Shown in pieces: positions 9,201-16,988 of a DNA stretch of 53,867 nucleotides. Source of the stretch: Clostridia bacterium (GTDB lineage Bacteria; Bacillota; Clostridia; Saccharofermentanales; UBA5734); the NCBI GenBank assembly GCA_009928985.1, contig SABL01000005.1, positions 1 to 53,867 on the forward strand. The letters run 5' to 3'. Position numbers and translations under genes: made by a program. The stretch's first letter is position 1; each line of letters starts with the position of its first letter. A model generated the notes under the pieces. It saw nothing but the letters and a program-made list of their open reading frames with translations, was not told the DNA's origin and made no database searches.

Positions 9201-11073
9201 CTTGCTCAATATTGCCAGCAATGCGGTTAAATTTACCCAGAAAGGTTTCATTGCCATCCGCGGCCGAGTCCTGCACACGACGACGGATCGTTTGCGCTTG
9301 CGTTTTGAAATCGAAGACACCGGGATTGGCATGAAAGCCGAACATCTGAAGCGGCTTTTCAATGAATTCGAACAAGGTGATGCCTCAACGACCCGTCTGT
9401 ATGGCGGCACGGGTCTGGGCATGGCGATCAGCAAGAAATTGGCTGAGCTGATGAACGGCACGATTGGTGTGGATAGTCAATCAGGCTGTGGCAGCACCTT
9501 CTGGGTGGAACTGCCATTTGAAATCAGCTCCAGGAGCCCGGAAAACGCCCAGTATCTGCTCTCCATTGCTGGAGCGAGAGTCCTGATTGTCGATGACCTT
9601 GAAGATGCCAGGACGCTTGTCGCTGCCCTGGCCAATCAGCTTGGTCTGAGGACCAAACAGTGCGCCAGTGGTAGTGAAGGGCTAGACCTGATTAAAGAGG
9701 CTGACCAGGGAGGCGATCCCTACCAGGTTGTGATCGTCGATCTGAAGATGCCGGGCTTAGATGGCCTTGAGACGGCTCATCTGCTCAAATCGTCAAACCT
9801 CGCCACCCAGCCGAAAGTCATTCTGATGACCTCCTATTCTGCAGAGTCGTCCATGATTGACCAGGAACAGGAGGGGATTGCCCGCATCCTGACCAAACCA
9901 TTGACCATTTCAATGCTCAATGATGTTTTGACCGAGTTATTGATGCCCCATCCGGTCAGTCTGCTGTCCAGTACCCATGCTCTTGAACAGGTGCTCCGGA
10001 CGCGACAGGGCGCCAGAATCCTGCTGGCTGAGGACAATCGGATCAACCAGGAGGTGACTTGCCAGCTTCTCGACTCCATCGGAATCACAGTCGATGTCGC
10101 AGAACATGGCCAGGAAGCCCTGGAAATGGTCAAAAAACGCCGGTATGACCTGATCCTGATGGATGTCCAGATGCCCGTCATGGATGGTCTCCAGGCCACG
10201 ATTGCAATCCGCCAGCTGCCAGGCAATAAGTCCATGCCGATCATCGCCATGACTGCCAACGCTTATGAAGAAGACCGGCAAAGATGTCTCAATGCCGGAA
10301 TGAACGATCACTTGGCTAAACCCATCTCACCAGATTTGCTTTATGGGATGCTCGTCAACTGGCTCGAGCCTGTCCCCCAAGGTTTGAAGGATACATCAGG
10401 AGACAAGATTGAGGCCAGGGATGTCAGTTCCGGCCAAGTAACTGCTCAGGCACCGTCTACAGCCATTGTGGAAGAACTTTCCGCTATCTTGGGCCTGGAT
10501 GTAACGGCCGGCCTTCTGATGCTGCAAGGCGACAAGGATCTCTATATCCGGATCTTGGGCCAGTTTATCGATCTGCATGTGGATGCAGCGACTAAGTTTT
10601 TGCAGGCCTTCCAGCAAAATGACCTCAAAAATGTCCAGCACCTGGCTCATGCCTTGAGAGGTTCAGCCGGCACATTGGGTGCCACGGCCATTATGGAAAC
10701 AGCTTATGAGCTGGAACAGATGGCCAAAACGGATCCGTCCTCTGTGAATCTGGCCTATGTCCAGCAGATTGAGCTGCTGGACACGGCCATCTCGAGATTG
10801 ACTCAGGGCTACCGCCGGGCGTTGGCTAAATCAGGTGAAAGCACACCATTAGCCGATACGAAGATAAATGACCCCAACCGCGTACGGCAGGTTCTGCAGG
10901 AACTCCATCGGCTTCTTACGGACAGAGATGTCACGGCCAATGATCAGATTGAATTTGAAAAGGAACTGATCGGTTCTGCCCTGGGCGTCGATGCCAGGCG
11001 ATTGGAGAAGCAAATCCTCAATTTCGACTATGAAGATGCTTTGCAGACCTTGGAACCCTATCTGAAAGCCTGA
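6274..11073 (+). CDS. Hybrid sensor histidine kinase (multiple PAS, HisKA, HATPase_c, two REC, HPt)
   Basis: ORF 6253..11073 (likely start at MSEHKDRT, 6274); H-box FLSNMSHEIRTPMNAIIGYSHL, G-boxes EDTGIGMK / GGTGLGMAISKKL, REC1 VLIVDDLED...VIVDLKMPGLDG, REC2 ILLAEDNRINQEV...LILMDVQMPVMDG, HPt LAHALRGSAGTLGA. Confidence 0.93.
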   Translation: MSEHKDRTQASRETLASLSQENQMLNLACELAHVGSFSIDTLSGQSYWSGEMFKIHGLDIGPVPNLVDMDSFLEPEAYSRMAKAIRLALEKGQAYNLHLAIRTLDGTRKWIRSIGRPVLENGRVIRVDGAVQDITEQYLVEEASRKANQIFMSFFEVTPDLFFVLDESGRIRDFRSKGTEKLYFKPEQFIDKLVTKIMPPDVAASFQQAMTTAFSTKETTRFEYDLDMPGGPLHYECRIICMPESKQCIAVVRDVTEQFKTSEALAMSEVRFRSLLEHAPFPIIIVRIKDGTMRYGNLRAQDQLGFAREQGIGLLSSEFYKYPADRTVFLDLFKRQGHVYDYELQLLDWARKPYWALMSASAVDFEGEPSIMVSINDISLRKQAEIELQQEHWMLTERLKERTCWETIVSVSADERLALDQMMTSLVPVIESGWQFPEITQVQIQFGARIYQSERYQETPWFHKAEKQCEQGDWIRLTVSYAQELQLNDEGPFLEDEIRLAGSIVSRLVEVVNHRRNVESAGEKDELFKLMFEQTQEAVALVDVQTGRFVEFNDPAHEGLGYTRAEFSQLTTVDFQLEHSPELIQHNISEAAAGRSVQFETLHRRKNGTIQNADVRLTPVSYNSRPFICVVWQDTTEQKKFEQEQKNLAERLKAKAVAIRKISSLESGINGELALFAQEMSDYLSLEMAIDEVSVWMLDASETTLKCEASCNRVDHSSRVEMTLGQDLFTIMTQLFNDKHYIQIDASTKDPDMCSFIENYLKPAGFEAFLACVIQSKGHHKGFLAFGMHPPFPGWNPDDTLFCGQCADQIGVSIINQERFKIALELDTYRKHLEEMVISRTSQLETAKALAETASKAKSTFLSNMSHEIRTPMNAIIGYSHLIRRDPLTLRQLDQIQKLTLAADHLMTIINGILDLSKIEAGQMKLDVQDFEPSRIIDQICGVIANDIEAKQLRLLVDLDHIPRVIRGDSNRLRQILLNIASNAVKFTQKGFIAIRGRVLHTTTDRLRLRFEIEDTGIGMKAEHLKRLFNEFEQGDASTTRLYGGTGLGMAISKKLAELMNGTIGVDSQSGCGSTFWVELPFEISSRSPENAQYLLSIAGARVLIVDDLEDARTLVAALANQLGLRTKQCASGSEGLDLIKEADQGGDPYQVVIVDLKMPGLDGLETAHLLKSSNLATQPKVILMTSYSAESSMIDQEQEGIARILTKPLTISMLNDVLTELLMPHPVSLLSSTHALEQVLRTRQGARILLAEDNRINQEVTCQLLDSIGITVDVAEHGQEALEMVKKRRYDLILMDVQMPVMDGLQATIAIRQLPGNKSMPIIAMTANAYEEDRQRCLNAGMNDHLAKPISPDLLYGMLVNWLEPVPQGLKDTSGDKIEARDVSSGQVTAQAPSTAIVEELSAILGLDVTAGLLMLQGDKDLYIRILGQFIDLHVDAATKFLQAFQQNDLKNVQHLAHALRGSAGTLGATAIMETAYELEQMAKTDPSSVNLAYVQQIELLDTAISRLTQGYRRALAKSGESTPLADTKINDPNRVRQVLQELHRLLTDRDVTANDQIEFEKELIGSALGVDARRLEKQILNFDYEDALQTLEPYLKA

Positions 11074-11082
11074 ATCAAAGGA

Positions 11083-11118
11083 CTTGCCGGTGCAAATGAT
11101 TTGCCGGCAAGTTTTTTT
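11083..11118 (+). terminator. Rho-independent terminator
   Basis: CTTGCCGG (11083-11090) / CCGGCAAG (11104-11111) stem followed by a T-run, directly after the kinase stop. Confidence 0.85.
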
Positions 11119-11140
11119 ACCTGAAGCAGATTGACGATTG

Positions 11141-11186
11141 TCTATATAGGTGTTATTTTTATATAGAAAAATCTCTATGCAGAGAT
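11141..11186 (+). promoter_or_regulatory. ArsR operator candidates / ars promoter region
   Basis: TCTATATA (11141-11148) ... TATATAGA (11160-11167) perfect inverted repeat plus ATCTCT-atgc-AGAGAT (11171-11186) just upstream of arsR. Confidence 0.5.
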
Positions 11187-11204
11187 GGAAAGTAGGTCAT
11201 ACCC

Positions 11205-11504
11205 ATGCTTTCATGCAGTGATTCGGCCTTGATTTTCAAGGCCCTGTCCGATGAGACCCGGCTCAAGATCATCGACATGCTGTCGTGCGACGAGCTGTGC
11301 GCCTGCACCATCCTGGAGTCGTTCAACATCACCCAGCCGACTCTGTCCTACCACATGAAAATCCTCACCGAATGTGGTCTGGTGAAGTCCAGAAAAGAGG
11401 GTCTCTGGACGCGCTACGCCCTCAATACCGAGTTGATTGACCAGGTGAAAGCCTTTATAAACCAAATCACGTCTGAAAAAGAAAATTGCATTTGCAGAAA
11501 GTAG
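11205..11504 (+). CDS. arsR: ArsR-family transcriptional regulator
   Basis: 99 aa wHTH; FKALSDETRLKIIDMLSCDELCACTILESFNITQPTLSYHMKILTECGLV with the ELCxC metalloid-binding type motif; heads an arsenic cluster. Confidence 0.93.
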   Translation: MLSCSDSALIFKALSDETRLKIIDMLSCDELCACTILESFNITQPTLSYHMKILTECGLVKSRKEGLWTRYALNTELIDQVKAFINQITSEKENCICRK

Positions 11505-11509
11505 GATTT

Positions 11510-12529
11510 ATGGATTTGATCGTGACGATTTTCAGCTGGCTCAATAACCAGCTGCTCAAGATGAACTGGCTCTCCGATCTGGTCCGCCTGCTGGTGGAAA
11601 AGGTTTTTGGCCTTCCAGTCACCGATCGGATCGGTGGCAGCATCCATTTTTACATCTATGACACGATCAAGATTTTCATCCTTTTATCTGTCCTGATTTT
11701 CACGATCTCCTACATCCAGAGCTTCTTCCCACCCGAGCGAACCCGGGCGATCCTGGGCCGTTTCAATGGGATCTGGGCTAACGTCCTCGGAGCCTTGCTG
11801 GGAACGATCACGCCATTTTGCTCTTGTTCCTCGATTCCTTTATTCATTGGCTTTACCAGCGCAGGCCTGCCGATTGGGGTCACGTTTTCATTTCTGATTT
11901 CCTCGCCGCTGGTCGATCTGGCCTCGGTACTGCTGCTGGCGAGCATTTTCAATTGGCGGATCGCGATAGCCTATGTCATTGTCGGCCTGATCCTGGCAGT
12001 CATCGGTGGTTCATTGATCAGCCGGCTCAAACTGGAAAAGTATGTCGAGAGCTATGTTTTCAAGATCCAGGGGAGTGCCGGGATCGACCTGCCAGAACAA
12101 ACTGTCAAGGATCGCCTGATCTATGCCCGTGACCAGGTCCAAGAGATCATCCACAAGGTCTGGCTTTACATCCTGATTGGCGTCGGCATCGGCGCAGCCA
12201 TCCACAACTGGATCCCGGAAAACATCATCTCTGCCATCCTCGGCCAACAAAATGCCTTTTCCGTGCCACTGGCGACCGTCGTTGGCGCCCCGATGTACGC
12301 GGATATCTTTGGCACCTTGCCAATTGCAGAAGCGCTGGTGGGCAAAGGCGTCGGGATTGGCACCGTCCTGGCTTTCATGATGGCTGTTACAGCTCTGTCG
12401 CTACCTTCCATGATCCTCCTGAAAAAAGTGGTCAAAACACCACTGCTTGTCATTTTTGCCAGCATTGTCCTGGTCGGGATCCTGATCATCGGCTATGCGT
12501 TCAATGCCTTCAGTTACTTGCTGCTGTAA
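11510..12529 (+). CDS. DUF318-family permease (ArsP/YraQ-like)
   Basis: ORF 11486..12529, likely start MDLIVTIF at 11510; GTITPFCSCSSIPLFIGFTSAGLPIGVTFSFLISSPLV signature. Confidence 0.88.
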   Translation: MDLIVTIFSWLNNQLLKMNWLSDLVRLLVEKVFGLPVTDRIGGSIHFYIYDTIKIFILLSVLIFTISYIQSFFPPERTRAILGRFNGIWANVLGALLGTITPFCSCSSIPLFIGFTSAGLPIGVTFSFLISSPLVDLASVLLLASIFNWRIAIAYVIVGLILAVIGGSLISRLKLEKYVESYVFKIQGSAGIDLPEQTVKDRLIYARDQVQEIIHKVWLYILIGVGIGAAIHNWIPENIISAILGQQNAFSVPLATVVGAPMYADIFGTLPIAEALVGKGVGIGTVLAFMMAVTALSLPSMILLKKVVKTPLLVIFASIVLVGILIIGYAFNAFSYLLL

Positions 12530-12548
12530 TGAAAAAAGGAGAAATTGC

Positions 12549-13154
12549 ATGCTTTTGAAGAAAAAAGAATCATCGTGTTGCTCTGGAGCCGGTTGCTGTG
12601 GCGAAACAGCGACACAAGCCACGGCTCCGGCCACATCTGTCTCTGAGGGTGTGAGTGCTTCGATCCGGAGCCTTGTGATCGATTTCCTCTATCTGGATTT
12701 GGAGGTTTGCACCCGTTGCCAGGGTACTGACGACACGCTTGACCAGGCGGTCGCTGACGTATCCTCGATTTTGCAATCAGCAGGGATTGAAGTTGTGATC
12801 AACAAGGTCAATGTCAACACGGAAGAACTGGCCATCTTGTACCAATTCGCCAGTTCGCCAACCATCCGGATCGATGGTCATGATATCGCGGTTGACGTCA
12901 AGGAAAACCAGTGCGATTCCTGCGGCGATTTGTGTGGGGATACAGTCGATTGCCGGATCTGGACCTGGCACGGTGTCGACTACACCGAGCCACCCAAGGC
13001 AATGATCATCGATGCCATTCTCAAAACGGTGTACGGTGGTTGTGCATCGCCTTCTGCGGAAGCTCTCAAGCCCTATGAAGTGCCAGAGAATTTGCACAAA
13101 TTCTATGACGCCATGAAACAGAAAAATGCACCTGCTTCAACCTGCTGCACTTGA
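12549..13154 (+). CDS. DUF2703-like cysteine-rich protein (ars-associated)
   Basis: Likely start MLLKKKESSCCSGAGCC at 12549; DFLYLDLEVCTRCQGTDDTLDQAV...SSPTIRIDGHDIAVDVKENQCDSCGDLCG; Cys-rich termini; within the ars operon. Confidence 0.82.
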   Translation: MLLKKKESSCCSGAGCCGETATQATAPATSVSEGVSASIRSLVIDFLYLDLEVCTRCQGTDDTLDQAVADVSSILQSAGIEVVINKVNVNTEELAILYQFASSPTIRIDGHDIAVDVKENQCDSCGDLCGDTVDCRIWTWHGVDYTEPPKAMIIDAILKTVYGGCASPSAEALKPYEVPENLHKFYDAMKQKNAPASTCCT

Positions 13155-13181
13155 AAATTTGAGCGAACTTGAGGTTCTATC

Positions 13182-14252
13182 ATGACCAAACCACAAAAAG
13201 CACCAACTGGCATCAGTTTCTTTGAAAAATACTTGACTCTCTGGGTGGCGCTCTGCATGATTGCCGGCATTCTGATTGGCCGCTTCCTGCCGGCGGTCCC
13301 GCAGTTTCTTGGCCGCTTCGAATATGCCCAGGTTTCGATTCCGATCGCGATCCTGATCTGGCTGATGATCTACCCGATGATGATGAAAGTCGATTTTGCC
13401 AGCATCAAATACATCGGCAAAAATCCCAAAGGATTGTTTGTCACTTGGGTGACCAACTGGCTGATCAAGCCTTTCACCATGTACGGGATAGCCTGGCTGT
13501 TCTTCTACGTCATATTCAAACAGCTGATCCCGGCCGATCTGGCCCGGGACTATCTGGCCGGGGCGATCCTGCTCGGAGCTGCGCCCTGCACGGCGATGGT
13601 TTTCGTCTGGAGCTATCTGACCAAAGGCAATGCAGCTTATACCGTGGTCCAGGTTGCGACCAATGACCTGATCATCCTTCTGGCCTTCACCCCGATCGTC
13701 GCACTCCTCCTGGGTATCGGCGGCATCAAAATCCCGTGGGCCACCCTGATCCTCTCGGTTGTCCTTTTCGTTGTGATTCCGCTGGTTGCCGGTGTTTTGA
13801 CCCGGGTCCATGTCATCAACCACAGAGGGATCGAGTATTTCAACCAGTCTTTCATACCCAAATTCAATGACGTGACCATTGGCGGCCTGCTTTTGACCCT
13901 GGTCATCATCTTCTCATTCCAAGGCGATGTCATCCTCAACAATCCCCTGCACATCCTGCTGATCGCCATCCCCTTGACGCTCCAGACCTTCCTGATCTTT
14001 TTCATTGCCTACCTGGCCAGCAAAGGGCTGAAGCTGGACCATTCCATCGCAGCCCCGGCCGGCATGATCGGCGCCTCCAATTTCTTCGAACTGGCAGTCG
14101 CGGTGGCGATTGCACTCTTTGGACCGACCTCACCGGTGGCTCTGGCGACAATTGTGGGCGTTTTGGTCGAGGTCCCAGTCATGCTGACCCTGGTCAAGAT
14201 CGCCAACAAAACCAGTCATTGGTTTCCCAGGGCAAAGGAGCTTGAAGCATGA
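13182..14252 (+). CDS. acr3: ACR3-family arsenite efflux transporter
   Basis: 356 aa; FFEKYLTLWVALCMIAGILIGRFLP...AAPCTAMVFVWSYLTKGNAAYTVVQVATNDLIIL...APAGMIGASNFFELAVAVAIALFG. Confidence 0.95.
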   Translation: MTKPQKAPTGISFFEKYLTLWVALCMIAGILIGRFLPAVPQFLGRFEYAQVSIPIAILIWLMIYPMMMKVDFASIKYIGKNPKGLFVTWVTNWLIKPFTMYGIAWLFFYVIFKQLIPADLARDYLAGAILLGAAPCTAMVFVWSYLTKGNAAYTVVQVATNDLIILLAFTPIVALLLGIGGIKIPWATLILSVVLFVVIPLVAGVLTRVHVINHRGIEYFNQSFIPKFNDVTIGGLLLTLVIIFSFQGDVILNNPLHILLIAIPLTLQTFLIFFIAYLASKGLKLDHSIAAPAGMIGASNFFELAVAVAIALFGPTSPVALATIVGVLVEVPVMLTLVKIANKTSHWFPRAKELEA

Positions 14253-15919
14253 ACAAGGTTAATCGTCCGAAACGAATCGTGATCATTGGTGCCGTCGCTG
14301 CAGGAACATCTGCGGCAGCGAAAGCTCGTCGCAACGATGAAGAAGCAGAGATTGTGATCTATGAAATGGACGAGCACATCTCGTATTCCGGATGTGGCTT
14401 GCCCTATTACATCGGCGGCAAAGTGGCCAATCTCGAAGCCCTGACGCCGCGTGATCCGAAATTTTTCCGCGACAAATACGAGGTCGACATCCTGATCCGG
14501 CACAAGGTCCTGTCAGTGGATCCTGCAGCCAAGACGCTGGTGATACAAAACCTGGCCACCGGTGAGACTTTCGCGGATCGCTATGATGTGCTGGTCCTGT
14601 CCACTGGCGCGACTTCGATGATACCGCCGATCCCGGGAGTCGATCTGCCGCATGTCTTCACTCTCAGGAATCCGCTCTCAGCCCGGACGATCCGCACCTT
14701 TATCGAGGAACACCAGCCTAAAACCGCAGCCGTCGTCGGCAGTGGCTTTATTGGCCTCGAAATGGTTGAGAACTTGGTTGACGCGGGCATCCTGGTGTCT
14801 GTGGTGGAAAAATTGCCTCAGGTCTGCCCCTTTGTCGATCCGGATCTGGCTCCTTACGTCGAAGAAACCCTGGTCAAGAAAAATGTCACAGTCCTGACTG
14901 GCGTTGCTGCGACCGAGATCTGGCCTGGGTCGGTCAATCTCGACGACGGCTCGACCGTCGATGCGGACCTGGTGATCCTGGCAGTCGGGGTCCGGCCCAA
15001 CACAACCTTGGCCCGTGACATGGGCGTTGTCGTCGGATCCACCGGAGCCATTGCTGTCAACACCCGGATGCAGACGAATCTACCAGATGTCTATGCCTGC
15101 GGTGATTGCGCCGAGACCTTCTCGATCATCGATGGCCGGCCGCTCTATCGCCCGCTCGGCTCGACCGCCAATAAAATGGGCCGCATCGCTGGCGACATTC
15201 TGACCGGTGGCAGCCTCGCGTTCCGCGGCATTGCAGGGACAGGCATTTTCAAGCTTTTCGACCACACCATCGCCGCCAGCGGACTCACTGAGAAACAGGC
15301 ACGTGACAGTGGCTACGACATCGTGATCAGCCACAACATCAAGCCCGACAAGCCGGAGTATTTCGGTGGCAGGGAGATGGTCATCAAGGCGATCGCCGAT
15401 CGCAAGACTGAAAAACTGCTCGGAGTCCAGATCGTCGGTTATGAGGGTGTTGACAAGCGAATGGATGTCTTCGTCACCGCCATGACCGCTGGCCTGGGTG
15501 TCTCTGATCTGTTCCATCTCGACCTGGCCTACGCACCACCATTTGCCACCACCAAGGACCCGATCCTCTACACCGGCATGATTTTGGACAACGCGTTGCA
15601 TCGCGGACGCGACATCATCACCGCCGATGACCTGATGGCCACCGATCCAGCCGAAATCCAGGTTGTCGATGCCCGGGTGGCCAAGCAGTACCAGGAGCAC
15701 CATGTCGACCATGCCGTCAGCATGCCCCACGGCAGCCTGCGTGAACAGATGGCCGCCCTTGACAAAGACAAACCCGTCGTCACCTACTGCAACAAAGGCA
15801 CCACCGGCAACGCCGCCCAGAACATCCTGATCAACCACGGCTTCCGCAAAGTCTACAACCTGTCCGGCGGCCACAAGCAATACAAAGCCTGCAAGAAATG
15901 CCACGAGAAAAAGCAATAA
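14249..15919 (+). CDS. CoA-disulfide-reductase-like FAD/NAD(P) oxidoreductase with C-terminal rhodanese domain
   Basis: 556 aa; VIIGAVAAGTSAAAKARRNDEEAEIVIYEMDEHISYSGCGLPYYIGG; C-terminal rhodanese-like ...VVTYCNKGTTGNAAQNILINHGFRKVYNLSGGHKQY; ATGA overlap with acr3. Confidence 0.92.
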   Translation: MNKVNRPKRIVIIGAVAAGTSAAAKARRNDEEAEIVIYEMDEHISYSGCGLPYYIGGKVANLEALTPRDPKFFRDKYEVDILIRHKVLSVDPAAKTLVIQNLATGETFADRYDVLVLSTGATSMIPPIPGVDLPHVFTLRNPLSARTIRTFIEEHQPKTAAVVGSGFIGLEMVENLVDAGILVSVVEKLPQVCPFVDPDLAPYVEETLVKKNVTVLTGVAATEIWPGSVNLDDGSTVDADLVILAVGVRPNTTLARDMGVVVGSTGAIAVNTRMQTNLPDVYACGDCAETFSIIDGRPLYRPLGSTANKMGRIAGDILTGGSLAFRGIAGTGIFKLFDHTIAASGLTEKQARDSGYDIVISHNIKPDKPEYFGGREMVIKAIADRKTEKLLGVQIVGYEGVDKRMDVFVTAMTAGLGVSDLFHLDLAYAPPFATTKDPILYTGMILDNALHRGRDIITADDLMATDPAEIQVVDARVAKQYQEHHVDHAVSMPHGSLREQMAALDKDKPVVTYCNKGTTGNAAQNILINHGFRKVYNLSGGHKQYKACKKCHEKKQ

Positions 15920-15979
15920 TGCCGAAAAAGGGCATAGCCAAAAGGGGCTAGCCCCGTTGGCTTTGTCCCATTTTCGGCA
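15920..15979. repeat. Long imperfect inverted repeat / extended hairpin
   Basis: TGCCGAAAAaGGGcatAGCCAAaaGGGGCTAGCCCCgTTGGCTttgtCCCaTTTTCGGCA; nested complementary arms immediately after the rhodanese-fusion stop codon. Confidence 0.75.
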
Positions 15980-16023
15980 CATCCTTTGAAATACCTGCCA
16001 TCAAATAACAAGGAGAGATTTAC

Positions 16024-16263
16024 ATGGAAATTAAAGTTGTTGGATCTGGATGCACGAATTGCAAGAATGTCCTCGCGCGGACGCAACAGGCTGTCAAGGA
16101 AATGGGCGTTGAGGCCGAGATTCTCTACATCACGGACATGGAACAGATCATTGCCACTGGCATCCTGCAGACGCCTGGCCTGATGATCAATGGCAAAGTC
16201 AAATCGGCTGGACGCGTGCCGTCGGTCAAGGACATTAAAAAGTTGATTGAAAGCGAGATCTGA
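16024..16263 (+). CDS. Small thioredoxin-family (redox-active disulfide 2-like) protein
   Basis: 79 aa; MEIKVVGSGCTNCKNVLARTQQAVKEMG...ILQTPGLMINGKVKSAGRVPSVKDIKKLI. Confidence 0.9.
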   Translation: MEIKVVGSGCTNCKNVLARTQQAVKEMGVEAEILYITDMEQIIATGILQTPGLMINGKVKSAGRVPSVKDIKKLIESEI

Positions 16264-16302
16264 AAAACTGCAGCTGCAACTGCAACAAGATCAGAAAGAA
16301 TT

Positions 16303-16330
16303 CTTGACAAGATCGTTCGTCCTGTGATAA
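16303..16330 (+). promoter_or_regulatory. Putative promoter upstream of the 157-aa ORF/purK
   Basis: TTGACA (16303-16308) followed about 16-17 nt later by an A/T-rich GATAAA/ATAAAA hexamer. Confidence 0.4.
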
Positions 16331-16444
16331 AAAATTCTTGAAAAGCCATTTGTGAAGATTTCCTGGTGACAACGCCTTGAAATAAACACACAGAAATAGA
16401 TTGGAAGACCAACCCGTACAGTCATTTCACTGGACGTTCGCGTA

Positions 16445-16494
16445 AGCCAATAATCCCAAAACCGCAAGGTTTCCGGATATTGGCTTTTTTATTG
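16445..16494 (+). terminator. Terminator/attenuator-like hairpin in the leader of the purK operon
   Basis: AAGCCAATAATCC ... GGATATTGGCTT near-complementary arms followed by TTTTTATT; lies before ORF 16515. Confidence 0.6.
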
Positions 16495-16514
16495 TTCAAA
16501 TAAAGGAGAAATCA

Positions 16515-16988
16515 ATGAAACCAATCGAAACCACACGTCCAAAAACAACCGCAAGCCTGGGAACAGATGTGCTCAGCAACCGAGAATTCTATTTCCTGCT
16601 GGAAAAATTTTGCCTGGAGCAAATCAGGGAAACCGCAGGATATGACCGTTTCCTGAACCAGTATTTCAATGACGAAGGCTATGTCGATCTATGGCGGATC
16701 CCGAACCTGATGCTGGATGTGATCCAGCAGAATGTCAAATTCCAGGCCAATATGGCTAAGCCAGAATTCCGGACAACTCTCCAGTCTTTCGTGGCTGACT
16801 TGTACACATTCTGTCTGAAAGCAATTCCGACTTTTCCCGCTTCAACCACCGAAAAAAGCGATGTGCCTGTATCCGTTTCTTTGCAGAACCTGAAAGCGCA
16901 ACAGCATTTCGTCCAGTCTCTGATGGCAACGTTCATCCAGGTTCTGGAACAACTCAGTGCCGAGGGGCAGTCAGAAGACGCAGCATGA
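16515..16988 (+). CDS. Hypothetical protein, translationally coupled to purK
   Basis: 157 aa, good ATG with upstream AAAGGAGAAATCA; ATGA overlap with the purK start at 16985; no family recognised. Confidence 0.75.
   Translation: MKPIETTRPKTTASLGTDVLSNREFYFLLEKFCLEQIRETAGYDRFLNQYFNDEGYVDLWRIPNLMLDVIQQNVKFQANMAKPEFRTTLQSFVADLYTFCLKAIPTFPASTTEKSDVPVSVSLQNLKAQQHFVQSLMATFIQVLEQLSAEGQSEDAA

Noticed and set aside
13137-13823. 228-aa minus-strand ORF opposite the acr3 gene
   Set aside because: Antisense to a strongly supported ACR3 gene; composition rich in D/Q/H/R typical of shadow ORFs; no recognisable domain.
15080-15982. 300-aa minus-strand ORF opposite the CoADR-rhodanese gene
   Set aside because: Shadow ORF of a high-confidence gene; low-complexity GVGDDGFV-like composition and no family signature.
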